Assembly: GCF_018771565.1 (NCBI RefSeq)
Contig: NZ_CP076326.1
Coordinates: forward strand, 310,001 to 374,000
Direction: 5' to 3'
DNA length: 64,000 bases
Source of the DNA: Thermoflexus hugenholtzii
GTDB taxonomy: Bacteria > Chloroflexota > Anaerolineae > Thermoflexales > Thermoflexaceae
The notes beneath the pieces were generated by a model. That model saw only the letters and a list, made by a program, of their open reading frames with translations. It did not search any database and had not been told where the DNA came from. The position numbers and the translations under genes were made by a program. The stretch's first letter is position 1, and every line of letters begins with the position of its first letter. This document shows, in pieces, positions 24,837 to 33,002 of the stretch.

Positions 24837-25463
24837 ATGCCGTTCCTGCGACTGGATGCGGGTTACCTGCTGGCCCTGGCGGTGATCTTCCTGTTCGCCC
24901 TGCCGTTCCACGAGCTCGCCCACGCCTGGGTGGCGGAGCGCCTGGGGGATCCCACCCCCCGGCGCGCCGGGCGGGTCACCCTTAATCCCATGGCCCATCT
25001 GGATCCCATCGGCGCCCTGATGCTGGTGCTGGCCGGGTTCGGGTGGGCCCGTCCGGTGCCGGTGAACCCCCTCTATCTCCGGTATGGGCCGCGGGTGGGC
25101 ATGGCCCTGGTGGGCGGGGCGGGACCGGCGGCCAACCTCCTCCTGGCCGGGCTGGGGATCCTGGTCTATCGGGCGGCTCCGGAGCTCCTGCTGGCGACCC
25201 CTCTGGCCTTCGCCTTCTTACGGGCCTGGATCTTCATCAACGTCGGGCTGGCGGTGTTCAACATGCTGCCGCTGCCGCCCCTGGACGGCTTCCGTGTGCT
25301 GCAGGGATTGTTGCCGCCGGACATGGCCTACGCCTACGCCCGGCTGGAAGCCTACGGTCCGCTCCCCCTTCTCTTGTTCCTGATCCTGGATCGCCAGCTG
25401 GGGCTCCTTTCCTCCATCCTCCAGCCGGTGTATCGTCTGGTCTCTCTGTTGATGCGTTTCTGA
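24837..25463 (+). CDS. Site-2 protease family (M50) membrane metalloprotease
   Basis: 208 residues with about five membrane segments. The zinc site is PFHELAHAW (His25, Glu26, His29), and the third ligand is the Asp in LPLPPLDGFRVLQG near the C-terminal half. The PVNPLYLRYG segment and the lack of a PDZ domain are typical of the small stand-alone M50 group. It cleaves substrates within the membrane; none can be named. The ATG at 24837 has GAGGAGGCCCT in front, and longer open frames upstream are repeat-derived. Confidence 0.88.
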   Translation: MPFLRLDAGYLLALAVIFLFALPFHELAHAWVAERLGDPTPRRAGRVTLNPMAHLDPIGALMLVLAGFGWARPVPVNPLYLRYGPRVGMALVGGAGPAANLLLAGLGILVYRAAPELLLATPLAFAFLRAWIFINVGLAVFNMLPLPPLDGFRVLQGLLPPDMAYAYARLEAYGPLPLLLFLILDRQLGLLSSILQPVYRLVSLLMRF

Positions 25464-25487
25464 AACAAGCCTCTGCGACGGCCGCTC

Positions 25488-26186
25488 CTACCCCAGGCGC
25501 ATGCGCCGGAAGGCCTCCGCGTAACGCAGGCCGACGGCGCGCCCCTCCTCGGCCGCCCAGGCCCGCAGCATGGGACCGGGATCCCAATCCCCGATCTGGG
25601 AGCGGTGACAGCGCAGGGCCTCGATCTTGAGCGCGAGGGTCTCCTCGATGTCGATCCACAGGTTGGGCTGGGCGGCCCCGTAGATGTAGACCTCCTGCAC
25701 CCGATGGGGCGGCAGGCCCAGCTCGGGGAAGACCAGCGGCATCCCGGCGGCCGGGAAGACCGCTTCCAGGGCCGCCTGCGCCGCAGCGCGGTGATCCGGA
25801 TGGTTGATGTAGTCCTCTCCGTAGAAATAAACCGAAGGATCTCCGCAGACCAGAACCTGGGGGCGGAAGCGGCGGATCTCCCGCACCAGCTCCCGCCGCA
25901 GCTCCAGCGTCGGCTGCAGCAGGCCGTCCGGGTGACGAAGGAAGATCACCTCCTCCAGGCCCAGGACGCGGGCCGCTGCTCGTTGTTCCTCCTCCCGGAT
26001 GCGCGCCACCTCCTCCCGGGAGCGGCCCGCCTCCTCCGTCCCGGCGTCGCCGCTGGTGCACAGCACCAGGGCGATCCGGGATCCCCGACGGGCCCACTTG
26101 GCCAGCGTGCCCGCGCAGGTGAACTCCACGTCATCGGGATGCGCCGCCACCACCAGAGCGCGCTCCGGCGTCGCCGGCTCCTCCAT
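25488..26186 (-). CDS. PIG-L (LmbE-like) deacetylase
   Basis: 232 residues with the zinc motif VVAAHPDDVEFTCAGTLAKW (AHPDDxE) near residue 20 and the second motif INHPDHRAAAQAAL. Family members remove acetyl groups from GlcNAc-type sugars, as in mycothiol, bacillithiol or glycolipid precursors. The start at 26186 follows CCTCAGGAGGGATCC, and a longer frame upstream is not needed. It is transcribed away from the kamA operon, so the two share an intergenic control region (26187-26451). Confidence 0.88.
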   Translation of the reverse strand: MEEPATPERALVVAAHPDDVEFTCAGTLAKWARRGSRIALVLCTSGDAGTEEAGRSREEVARIREEEQRAAARVLGLEEVIFLRHPDGLLQPTLELRRELVREIRRFRPQVLVCGDPSVYFYGEDYINHPDHRAAAQAALEAVFPAAGMPLVFPELGLPPHRVQEVYIYGAAQPNLWIDIEETLALKIEALRCHRSQIGDWDPGPMLRAWAAEEGRAVGLRYAEAFRRMRLG

Positions 26187-26315
26187 GGATCCCTCCTGAG
26201 GACCACGGGTTCGAGCGAGCCTGAAAACGCCCGCTCCCTTCAAGAGCCCGACTATACCCCGCTCCTCCACCCGGCGAAAGCCCCCCCTCCGGCAAGCTCC
26301 CTCGATCTACCCAGG

Positions 26316-26363
26316 ATCATTCATCGATGATTATCGATTTATCGAAATTCGTAGATGAATGAT
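26316..26363. promoter_or_regulatory. AT-rich inverted repeat upstream of the kamA operon
   Basis: ATCATTCATC (26316-26325) and GATGAATGAT (26354-26363) are perfect 10-base inverted copies with a 28-base AT-rich centre that itself contains CGATttATCG. This island differs sharply in composition from its surroundings and lies in the divergent gap between PIG-L and kamA. A -10-like TAAAAT is at 26425-26430. It may be an operator; the regulator is unknown. Confidence 0.5.
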
Positions 26364-26451
26364 ATTCACCGAAATCTCACGGAACCTACACGTTTTCTTA
26401 ACGCATGGGAAGGCGCGCATGGAGTAAAATCCCGCTCGTGGGAGGGGAAGC

Positions 26452-27861
26452 ATGGCCCTTCCCGGAGCATCCTGTATCCGGAGGCGGGAGGAGATGGAGG
26501 AGCGGAAGCGCCTGGAGGAGGAGCCCCCTGGTGGGAAGCGGCGCAGCCCGCGGGCGCCGATCTGGCGGGATGTGCCCGATGCGCTCTGGGATGATTGGCG
26601 CTGGCAGCTCACCCATCGCTTGAACTCGGTGGAACAGCTCAAGCAGATCATCCGTCTCACCCCTGAGGAGGAGGCCGGTGCGGCGGCGACCCACCGGTTC
26701 CGCATGGACATCACCCCTTATTTCGCCTCTCTGATCGACCCGGATGATCCGAACTGCCCCATCCGGCGTCAGGTGATCCCCACGGCGAGGGAGCTGGAGC
26801 CGACGCCGGGCCTGATGGAGGATTCCCTCGCCGAGGACCAGCACTCCCCGGTCCCCGGGCTGGTTCATCGTTATCCGGACCGGGTGCTGATGCTGGTGAC
26901 CACCCAGTGCGCCAGCTACTGCCGGTTCTGCACCCGCAGCCGCATCGTGGGCGATCCCCATGCCAACTTCGGGCGGCGGGATTACGACCGGCAGATCGAA
27001 TACATCGCCCGCACGCCTCAAATCCGGGACGTGCTGCTCTCCGGGGGCGACCCGCTGATCCTCCCCCAGCCGATCCTGGAGGACCTGTTGCGCCGGCTGC
27101 GGGAGATCCCCCATGTGGAGATCATCCGCATCGGGACGCGGGTGCCCATCTTCCTGCCGCAGCGGATCACCGAGGACCTGGTGGCCATGCTGCGCAAGTA
27201 TCATCCGCTCTGGATGAACATCCACGTCAACCATCCCAAGGAGCTCACCCCCGAGGTCACCGAGGCCCTGGCGAAGCTGGCCGACGCGGGCATCCCGCTG
27301 GGCAGCCAGACTGTGCTCCTGGCCGGGGTCAACGACTGCCCCCACATCATCCGCGCCCTGGTCCACGAGCTGGTCAAACGCCGGGTCCGGCCCTATTACC
27401 TCTATCAATGCGATCTGGTGGAGGGGGCCGGGCACTTCCGCACGCCGGTCTCGAAGGGGCTGGAGATCATGGAGGCCCTGCGGGGCCACACCAGCGGCTA
27501 CGCCATCCCCACGTATGTGATCGACCTGCCGGGCGGGGGCGGCAAGGTGCCGGTGATGCCCAACTACCTGCTGGCCATGAACGAGCGCCGGGTGGTGCTG
27601 CGCAACTTCGAGGGCTTCATCAGCACCTACGAGCAGCCCACTGATTACACGCCCCACGACTCGAGCCGGTGCGAATACTGCCGGAACCAGCGCCCCGAGC
27701 CCGGCCAGCGCGGGATCTTCGGGCTGCTCCAGGGCGACGCCATGACCATCGCCCCGGAGGGCTTCCAGGCCGTGCACCGGCGGCTCCAGACGGGGGGCAC
27801 CGAAACCATGCCCCTGATCATCGGGGAGCCCCTCCCGGTCGTCAACGGGGAGGTGCTGTGA
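26452..27861 (+). CDS. kamA: Lysine 2,3-aminomutase family radical SAM enzyme
   Basis: 469 residues. The radical SAM cluster motif is CASYCRFC (Cys153, Cys157, Cys160), and the PLP lysine is Lys365 in DLPGGGGKVPVMPNY. Both aspartates that bind the substrate epsilon-amino group in clostridial lysine 2,3-aminomutase (D293 and D330 there) have counterparts, Asp321 (YQCDLVEG) and Asp358, with the exact 37-residue spacing. This supports L-lysine to L-beta-lysine conversion rather than glutamate. The stop overlaps the start of the next gene (TGATG), so it leads a five-gene operon. Confidence 0.9.
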   Translation: MALPGASCIRRREEMEERKRLEEEPPGGKRRSPRAPIWRDVPDALWDDWRWQLTHRLNSVEQLKQIIRLTPEEEAGAAATHRFRMDITPYFASLIDPDDPNCPIRRQVIPTARELEPTPGLMEDSLAEDQHSPVPGLVHRYPDRVLMLVTTQCASYCRFCTRSRIVGDPHANFGRRDYDRQIEYIARTPQIRDVLLSGGDPLILPQPILEDLLRRLREIPHVEIIRIGTRVPIFLPQRITEDLVAMLRKYHPLWMNIHVNHPKELTPEVTEALAKLADAGIPLGSQTVLLAGVNDCPHIIRALVHELVKRRVRPYYLYQCDLVEGAGHFRTPVSKGLEIMEALRGHTSGYAIPTYVIDLPGGGGKVPVMPNYLLAMNERRVVLRNFEGFISTYEQPTDYTPHDSSRCEYCRNQRPEPGQRGIFGLLQGDAMTIAPEGFQAVHRRLQTGGTETMPLIIGEPLPVVNGEVL

Positions 27862-28964
27862 TGCGCGTGGCGGTTCTGGCCAACCTCAAGCGGAACGCCC
27901 CGAAGGGGCCGGACGATCCGCCGGACGCCTGGGCGGAGCTGGACTCGGAGGAGACGGTGGAGGGGATCGCCCGGGCTCTGGAGGCCGCGGGCCACACCAC
28001 GGCCATCTTCGAGGGCAACCTGGAGCTTCCGGAGGCCCTCCGCCGGTTCCGGCCGGACATCTGCTTCAACATCTGCGAGGGCTACTGGGGGGACTCCCGG
28101 GAGGCCCATGTCCCGGCCATGCTGGAGATGATGCGCATCCCCTACACGGGCTCCCGGGTCCTGGCCCTGGCCATCTCCCTGGACAAGGCGATGACCAAGC
28201 GGGTGTGGGTCGCGGAGGGCCTGCCCACGCCGCCCTTCCAGGTTTTCCGTCGTCCCGATGAGCCCCTGGATCCCCGCCTCTCCTTCCCCCTCTTCGTTAA
28301 GCCGAACCGGGAGGGAAGCGGGATGGGGATCTCGGCGAAGTCGGTGGTGACGAACGAGGCGGAGTTGCGGGAGCAGGTGGCCTATATCCTGCGGACCTAC
28401 CGGCAGGAGGCCCTGGTGGAGGCGTTCATCGACGGCCCGGAGCTCACCGTGGGCCTCATCGGGAACGTGGAGGGGGATGCGGCGTGGCTCCGGCCTCCGG
28501 GCGGATGGGCCACCGAGGAGGGACTGGACCTGGGGGGCGTTCACGTCTTCCCGCCGATGATGGTGGATCTCAGCGTATGCCCTCCGGATCAGCGGGGGCT
28601 TTACACCTCGTTCATCAAGTCGGAGATGCCCCTGGGCCCCCGCTATCTCTGCCCGGCGCCGCTGGACCGGGCGTTGTTGCGGGAGGCCCAGCGGCTGGCC
28701 TTCGAGGCCTTCCGGGCCATCGGGGCCTGCGACGTGAGCCGGGTGGATATGCGGATCGATGCGGCCACGGGGCGGATCTATTTGCTGGAGATCAACACGC
28801 TGCCCGGGCTGAATCCGCATTACAGCGACATGGTGCTCAACGCCCGCGCCGATGGGATGTCTTACGAGCTCCTGATCCTTCGGATCCTGGAGGCGGCCTG
28901 CCGTCGCTACGGCCTGTCCCCGGAGCCGGTGGTCCCCGCGGCCGTGGCGGCGGGCGCGGAGTGA
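27861..28964 (+). CDS. ATP-grasp ligase, D-Ala-D-Ala ligase-like (first of three)
   Basis: 367 residues of the D-Ala-D-Ala ligase superfamily. ATP-grasp features: SFPLFVKPNREGSGMGIS for nucleotide lysine and glycine-rich loop, LVEAFIDGPELTVGLIGN, and the Mg2+-binding VDMRIDAATGRIYLLEINTL. The N-terminal domain (MRVAVLANLK, CFNICEGYWGDSREAH) differs from true Ddl, where the pre-ATP region has a characteristic HGxxGEDG; here ICEGYWGDSREA takes that place. It probably ligates an amino acid or short peptide by way of an acyl phosphate. It shares one base with kamA. Confidence 0.85.
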   Translation: MRVAVLANLKRNAPKGPDDPPDAWAELDSEETVEGIARALEAAGHTTAIFEGNLELPEALRRFRPDICFNICEGYWGDSREAHVPAMLEMMRIPYTGSRVLALAISLDKAMTKRVWVAEGLPTPPFQVFRRPDEPLDPRLSFPLFVKPNREGSGMGISAKSVVTNEAELREQVAYILRTYRQEALVEAFIDGPELTVGLIGNVEGDAAWLRPPGGWATEEGLDLGGVHVFPPMMVDLSVCPPDQRGLYTSFIKSEMPLGPRYLCPAPLDRALLREAQRLAFEAFRAIGACDVSRVDMRIDAATGRIYLLEINTLPGLNPHYSDMVLNARADGMSYELLILRILEAACRRYGLSPEPVVPAAVAAGAE

Positions 28965-28988
28965 ATCCGCCTGTTGAGGGAGCGACCG

Positions 28989-30086
28989 ATGCGCCGTCGT
29001 TCGGCGATGCCGGGTCGCGTGCTGATCCTGTATAGCGTGGTGGAGCGGCTCCCGCGGGGGGAGCCCCGCGATGGGATCGCGGACGAGGAGGTGCTCTGGA
29101 CGGCGCAGGCGATGGCGGAGGCCCTTGCCGAGCGCGGATGGCCCGTGGAGGCGCGGGGGATCCGGGACCTGGAGTCTCTCCACCGGGCGCTGGATTCCTT
29201 CGATCCCCGGGAAACCCTGGTGATCAATCTTTGCGAGACTCTGGAGGGCCGCCCCCAGGGGGAGGCGGTGGTGCCGGTGGCCCTGGAGGCCCGGGGTTTC
29301 GTTTACACCGGCTCTTCCGGCGCGACCCTGTCCCTCTGTCTGGACAAGGCGCGGGCGAAGGCCCGCCTGCGGGAGGCCGGCCTGCCAACGCCCCCGGCTC
29401 AGGTGTTCCACAACCCCGACGAGCCCCTCCGGATCCCCCTCCCGGCCATCGTGAAGCCCTTGATGGAGGACGCCAGCCACGGGATCGATCGGGAGGCGGT
29501 GGTGACGGAGGAGAGGACCTTGCGGGCGCGGGTGGCTTACGTCCTGGGGGTCTACCGCCAGCCCGCTCTGGTGGAAACCTTCATCGATGGGCGGGAGTTC
29601 AACGTGGCCCTCTGGGGCGGGCGGAACCCGGAGGTCCTTCCCCTGGCGGAGGTGGATTACTCCCGCATCCCCAACCCCCTGTGGCGGGTGTGCACCTACG
29701 CGGCCAAGTGGCTGCCGGGCTCGGAGGAATACGAGCTGACCCCCGTGCGCTGCCCGGCGGAGCTGGAGGAGGAACGGGCGGAGCGGGTGCGGGAGGTGGC
29801 CCTGCGGGCCTTCCGGGCGGTCCGCTGTCGGGATTACGCCCGGGTGGACATCCGGTTGCAGGGGGAGACGCCGTATGTGCTGGAGGTCAACCCGAACCCC
29901 AGCCTGGCGCCGAACAGCGGCTTCGTGAACGCCGCGCGGGCGGCGGGCTATTCCTACGGCATGCTGGCCGAGCGGCTGATCCGCCTGGCGTGGGAGCGGC
30001 GGTATCGACGGCGGGAGGCGCCGCGGCTTCAACCTGTCCCGACGGGGGATGTCGATGTCGCCTATTCGCTGGCCCCGAGCGGATGA
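28989..30086 (+). CDS. ATP-grasp ligase, D-Ala-D-Ala ligase-like (second of three)
   Basis: 365 residues with the same architecture as its neighbours: N-terminal VLILYSVVERLPRGEP and INLCETLEGRPQGEA, then LPAIVKPLMEDASHGIDREA, ETFIDGREFNVALWGG and VDIRLQGETPYVLEVNPNPS. Sequence similarity to the third ligase is visibly closer (both have EVNPNP/DVNPNP ends with PNSGFVNAARAAGYSYG-like tails) than to the first. The start ATG at 28989 follows TTGAGGGAGCGACC; ATG at 29007 is possible. It overlaps the acetyltransferase gene by about 30 bases. Confidence 0.85.
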   Translation: MRRRSAMPGRVLILYSVVERLPRGEPRDGIADEEVLWTAQAMAEALAERGWPVEARGIRDLESLHRALDSFDPRETLVINLCETLEGRPQGEAVVPVALEARGFVYTGSSGATLSLCLDKARAKARLREAGLPTPPAQVFHNPDEPLRIPLPAIVKPLMEDASHGIDREAVVTEERTLRARVAYVLGVYRQPALVETFIDGREFNVALWGGRNPEVLPLAEVDYSRIPNPLWRVCTYAAKWLPGSEEYELTPVRCPAELEEERAERVREVALRAFRAVRCRDYARVDIRLQGETPYVLEVNPNPSLAPNSGFVNAARAAGYSYGMLAERLIRLAWERRYRRREAPRLQPVPTGDVDVAYSLAPSG

Positions 30087-30624
30087 GGAGGCGGCCATCC
30101 GGGCGCTGGCCGAGCGGTGTGGAGTGTTCCGGCCGGAGGAAATCGAGACGCTGATCGAGATCTTCCGGGAGGCCTGTCGCAGAGGCTTCGAGGAGAGCGG
30201 CTATCACTTCCGGGTGTGGGCGGAGGAGCGGGATGGGGAGATCCGGGGGCTGATCTGTTACGGGCGGCGGCCCCTCACCCGCTGGTCGTGGGATCTCTAC
30301 TGGCTGCTGGTGGATCCTTCGGCCCAGCGGCGGGGCATCGGGACCGCCCTGCTGCGCGCGATGGAGGCGCACGTGGGGCGGGAGGGCGGGCGGTGGATCC
30401 TGGTGGAGACGGCGACCACCCCGGCCTACGCGCCGGCCCGTTGTTTCTATGAGCGGCATGGGTTCCGGCTCCTCGCGGTGGTGGAGGATTTCTACGAGGC
30501 CGGCGAGGGGCTGGCCCTGTATCTGAAGGGTCTGGGGCCTTCGTCGGAGGCGAGCGCGCCGGCGGCGGAGGCGAGGACCCGGTCTCCGGAGGAGGGAGGA
30601 TGTCCCGGCGTCCATGGAGCCTGA
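30055..30624 (+). CDS. GNAT acetyltransferase of the kamA/ATP-grasp operon
   Basis: 189 residues with a GNAT core: DLYWLLVDPSAQRRGIGTAL followed by LLRAMEAHV (acetyl-CoA pyrophosphate loop QRRGIGTA) and CFYERHGFRLLAVVEDFY. The last 30 residues are Ala/Glu-rich and probably disordered. In archaeal and some bacterial compatible-solute operons, a lysine 2,3-aminomutase (AblA) is paired with a beta-lysine acetyltransferase (AblB), so a beta-lysyl substrate is plausible. This protein is shorter than AblB and not obviously an orthologue. ATG at 30049 is an alternative start. Confidence 0.82.
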   Translation: MSPIRWPRADEEAAIRALAERCGVFRPEEIETLIEIFREACRRGFEESGYHFRVWAEERDGEIRGLICYGRRPLTRWSWDLYWLLVDPSAQRRGIGTALLRAMEAHVGREGGRWILVETATTPAYAPARCFYERHGFRLLAVVEDFYEAGEGLALYLKGLGPSSEASAPAAEARTRSPEEGGCPGVHGA

Positions 30625-31655
30625 GGACCGTGCGTCAGGTGATCCTGCTTTACAACATGGATGGCGCATGGCCTCCGGAAGATCAGGCGTATGCCCGGGA
30701 GTGCGTCTGCAGACTGCAGGGAGGGATGGAAGCCCATGGGCTCACCGTTCGTCCCGTCGAGGTCCGTCGGGATGTGCGGGGCGCGTTGCAGGGCTTTGAT
30801 CCCGAGGAGTGGGTGGTGTTCAACTGGTGCGAGGCCCTGGAGGGGGATCCCTATGGGGAGCCCCGGGTGGCCCGCGCCCTGGAGGCCCTGGGCTTCCTGT
30901 ATACGGGGTCCGGCCCGTGGGCGCTGACCGTGGCAGGCCACAAAGCCCTGATGAAGGCTTTCCTCACGTTGAACGGGATCCCCACGCCGGCCTGGCGGGT
31001 GTGTCATCGGCTGGCGGACCTGGAGGGGTGGGAGGTCTTTCCGGCCATCGTCAAGCCGGCGCGGGAGCACGGCAGCATCGGGATCACCCCGGAGGCGGTG
31101 GCCCCATCTCCCCGGGCGCTGCGGGAGCGGGTGGAGTATGTGCTGGAGGTCCTCCGGCAACCGGCCCTGGTGGAAGCCTTCATCCCGGGTCGGGAGCTGA
31201 ACGTCAGCCTGTGGGGGAACGGGGATCCGGAGCCGCTGCCGATCTCGGAGATCCATTTCGACGGCCTGTCCGAGGAGGAGCGGATCGTCGATCAGTTCGC
31301 CAAGTGGGATCGGGGGAGCGAGCGGTATCGGCGGACGGTTCCGGTGGTGCCGGCGCCGCTGGATGAGCGGACGGAGGCGGAGGTGGTGCATGTCGCGGCC
31401 CTGGCGTATCGGGCGCTGCGGGTGCGGGATTACGGGCGGGTGGACATCCGGCTGGCGCCGGATGGGACGCCCTATGTGATCGATGTGAACCCGAATCCGG
31501 ACCTGTCGCCGGATGCGGGGTTCGTGCGGTCAGCGGCGGCGGCGGGGTATGACTATGGGCGGATGGCGGTGCATATCCTGCGCATCGCCCTGGCCCGGCG
31601 CCGCCGGCGGGTCCCGGCTCCCGTCTCCCCCTTCGCCCGCCTGGGGGCGGGGTGA
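30600..31655 (+). CDS. ATP-grasp ligase, D-Ala-D-Ala ligase-like (third of three)
   Basis: 351 residues. Motifs: FPAIVKPAREHGSIGITPEA, LVEAFIPGRELNVSLWGNGD and YGRVDIRLAPDGTPYVIDVN followed by PNPDLSPDAGFV. The N-terminal domain retains FNWCEALEGDPYGEP in place of the ICEG loop of the first ligase. Presence of three non-identical ligases implies a short chain built by successive condensations or ligases for alternative substrates. It starts 24 bases inside the acetyltransferase gene behind GGAGGAGGGAGG, and a terminator follows about 50 bases after its stop. Confidence 0.85.
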   Translation: MSRRPWSLRTVRQVILLYNMDGAWPPEDQAYARECVCRLQGGMEAHGLTVRPVEVRRDVRGALQGFDPEEWVVFNWCEALEGDPYGEPRVARALEALGFLYTGSGPWALTVAGHKALMKAFLTLNGIPTPAWRVCHRLADLEGWEVFPAIVKPAREHGSIGITPEAVAPSPRALRERVEYVLEVLRQPALVEAFIPGRELNVSLWGNGDPEPLPISEIHFDGLSEEERIVDQFAKWDRGSERYRRTVPVVPAPLDERTEAEVVHVAALAYRALRVRDYGRVDIRLAPDGTPYVIDVNPNPDLSPDAGFVRSAAAAGYDYGRMAVHILRIALARRRRRVPAPVSPFARLGAG

Positions 31656-31705
31656 GGAGACGAAACCCGGGCCGCTGTAAGGTGGAGCTTCACGTCTCGT
31701 TCCTG

Positions 31706-31740
31706 GAGGGACCGGAGGGATCTCCGGTCCCTCGTTTCTT
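31706..31740 (+). terminator. Intrinsic terminator after the kamA operon
   Basis: A perfect 12-base stem (GAGGGACCGGAG at 31706-31717 with CTCCGGTCCCTC at 31722-31733), 4-base loop, followed by GTTTCTTTGTT. A -10-like TAAAAT for the next gene follows immediately at 31744-31749. Confidence 0.85.
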
Positions 31741-31784
31741 TGTTAAAATAGCCTTCCGGTGAGATCGGCTGGAGGGGGCGCAAG

Positions 31785-33002
31785 GTGGGCGAGGCGGGGC
31801 GGTATCCGAAGCTGCGGCCGGTGGATCTGCGGCCGATGAACCGGAACGGCCGCTCCTACATCCTGGTCCGGGATCCCCTTCGTCTCTCGGACCAGATGGT
31901 TCTCATCCCCCAGCCCCTGGCCCCCGTCCTCACCCTGTGCGATGGCACCCGGGATCTGCGGGCCATCCGGGCCGCCCTGATGGTGCGCTACGGCGTCCGG
32001 ATCGACGAGGAGACGCTGCGCGCCCTGATCGCCACGCTGGACGAGCTGTATCTCCTGGACAACTCCCGCTTCGCGGAGGCCCAGGCCCGCGCCCTGGAGG
32101 ACTACCGCCGCGCCCCCTTCCGCCCGCCGATGCTCGCCGGGGAAGTCTACCCCGCCGACCCGGAGGATCTGCGCCGGATGATCCGCCGCTTCCACGAAGC
32201 GGCCGCGCCGGACGACCCCGTCCCCGAAGGGCGCGGGCTGCTCAGCCCCCACATCGATTACGCCCGGGGCGGCCGAACCTACGCCCGGGTCTGGGCCCGG
32301 GCCGCCCCCTTCGTCCGGGAGGCGGACCTGGTGATCCTCCTGGGGACGGATCATTACGGGGAGGATGGCGCCATCACCCTGACCCGCCAGCATTACGCCA
32401 CGCCCTTCGGGGTGTTGCCCACCGCCCGGCCCATCGTGGACGCCCTGGCCCAGGTCCTGGGCGAGGAGGCCGCCTTCGCCGGCGAGCTCCGCCATCGCGG
32501 TGAGCACTCCATCGAACTGGCCGCCGTGTGGCTCCACGCGATCCGCGAGGAGAAACCGGTGGAGCTGGTGCCCATCCTGTGCGGCCCCTTCGCCTCCTTC
32601 ATCGAGGGGGATCTCGATCCGATGGCCGATCTCCGCATCGCACGCTTCCTGGAGACCCTGCGGGCGGCCGTCGCCGGGCGACGGGCCGTGGTCGTCGCCG
32701 CGGGGGATCTCTCCCACGTGGGCCCGGCCTTCGGAGGGCGTCCGCTGGATCTGCGCGGGCGGGCGCGCCTGAAGGCGGAGGACGAATCCCTCATCGCCCA
32801 CATGGTCGCCGGGGACGCCGCCGGCTTCTTCGCCCGGATCCGGGAGACCCGCGATCGGAACAACGTCTGCGGGGTCTCCCCCATCTACCTGGCCCTCCGC
32901 CTCCTGGAGCCGACCGTCGGGGAGCCGGTGGATTACGATCTCTGCCCCGCCGATGAGGCGGGGACCTCCGTGGTCTCGATCTGTGGAATCCTCTGGCGAT
33001 GA
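31785..33002 (+). CDS. MEMO1-family protein (AmmeMemoRadiSam B) with N-terminal PqqD-like domain
   Basis: 405 residues. From about residue 108 the sequence is MEMO-like: PMLAGEVYPADPEDLRRMI, LLSPHIDYARGG, VILLGTDHYGED, HRGEHSIELAAVWLH, VVAAGDLSHVGPAFG and RNNVCGVSPIYLAL. The three histidines (PHIDY, TDHYG, SHVG) and Cys (NVCG) correspond to the iron site of human MEMO1. The first 105 residues (LRPVDLRPMNRNGRSYILV, DGTRDLRAIRAALMVRYG) resemble a PqqD-type winged helix. In AmmeMemoRadiSam clusters MEMO occurs with a radical SAM protein and AMMECR1, neither of which is adjacent here. The start is GTG. Confidence 0.82.
   Translation: MGEAGRYPKLRPVDLRPMNRNGRSYILVRDPLRLSDQMVLIPQPLAPVLTLCDGTRDLRAIRAALMVRYGVRIDEETLRALIATLDELYLLDNSRFAEAQARALEDYRRAPFRPPMLAGEVYPADPEDLRRMIRRFHEAAAPDDPVPEGRGLLSPHIDYARGGRTYARVWARAAPFVREADLVILLGTDHYGEDGAITLTRQHYATPFGVLPTARPIVDALAQVLGEEAAFAGELRHRGEHSIELAAVWLHAIREEKPVELVPILCGPFASFIEGDLDPMADLRIARFLETLRAAVAGRRAVVVAAGDLSHVGPAFGGRPLDLRGRARLKAEDESLIAHMVAGDAAGFFARIRETRDRNNVCGVSPIYLALRLLEPTVGEPVDYDLCPADEAGTSVVSICGILWR

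Noticed and set aside
27645-30098. Long antisense open frame of over 800 codons opposite the ATP-grasp genes
   Set aside because: It is antisense to well-supported ligase genes, contains low-complexity GC-rich translation and no motif; it is a GC-content shadow.
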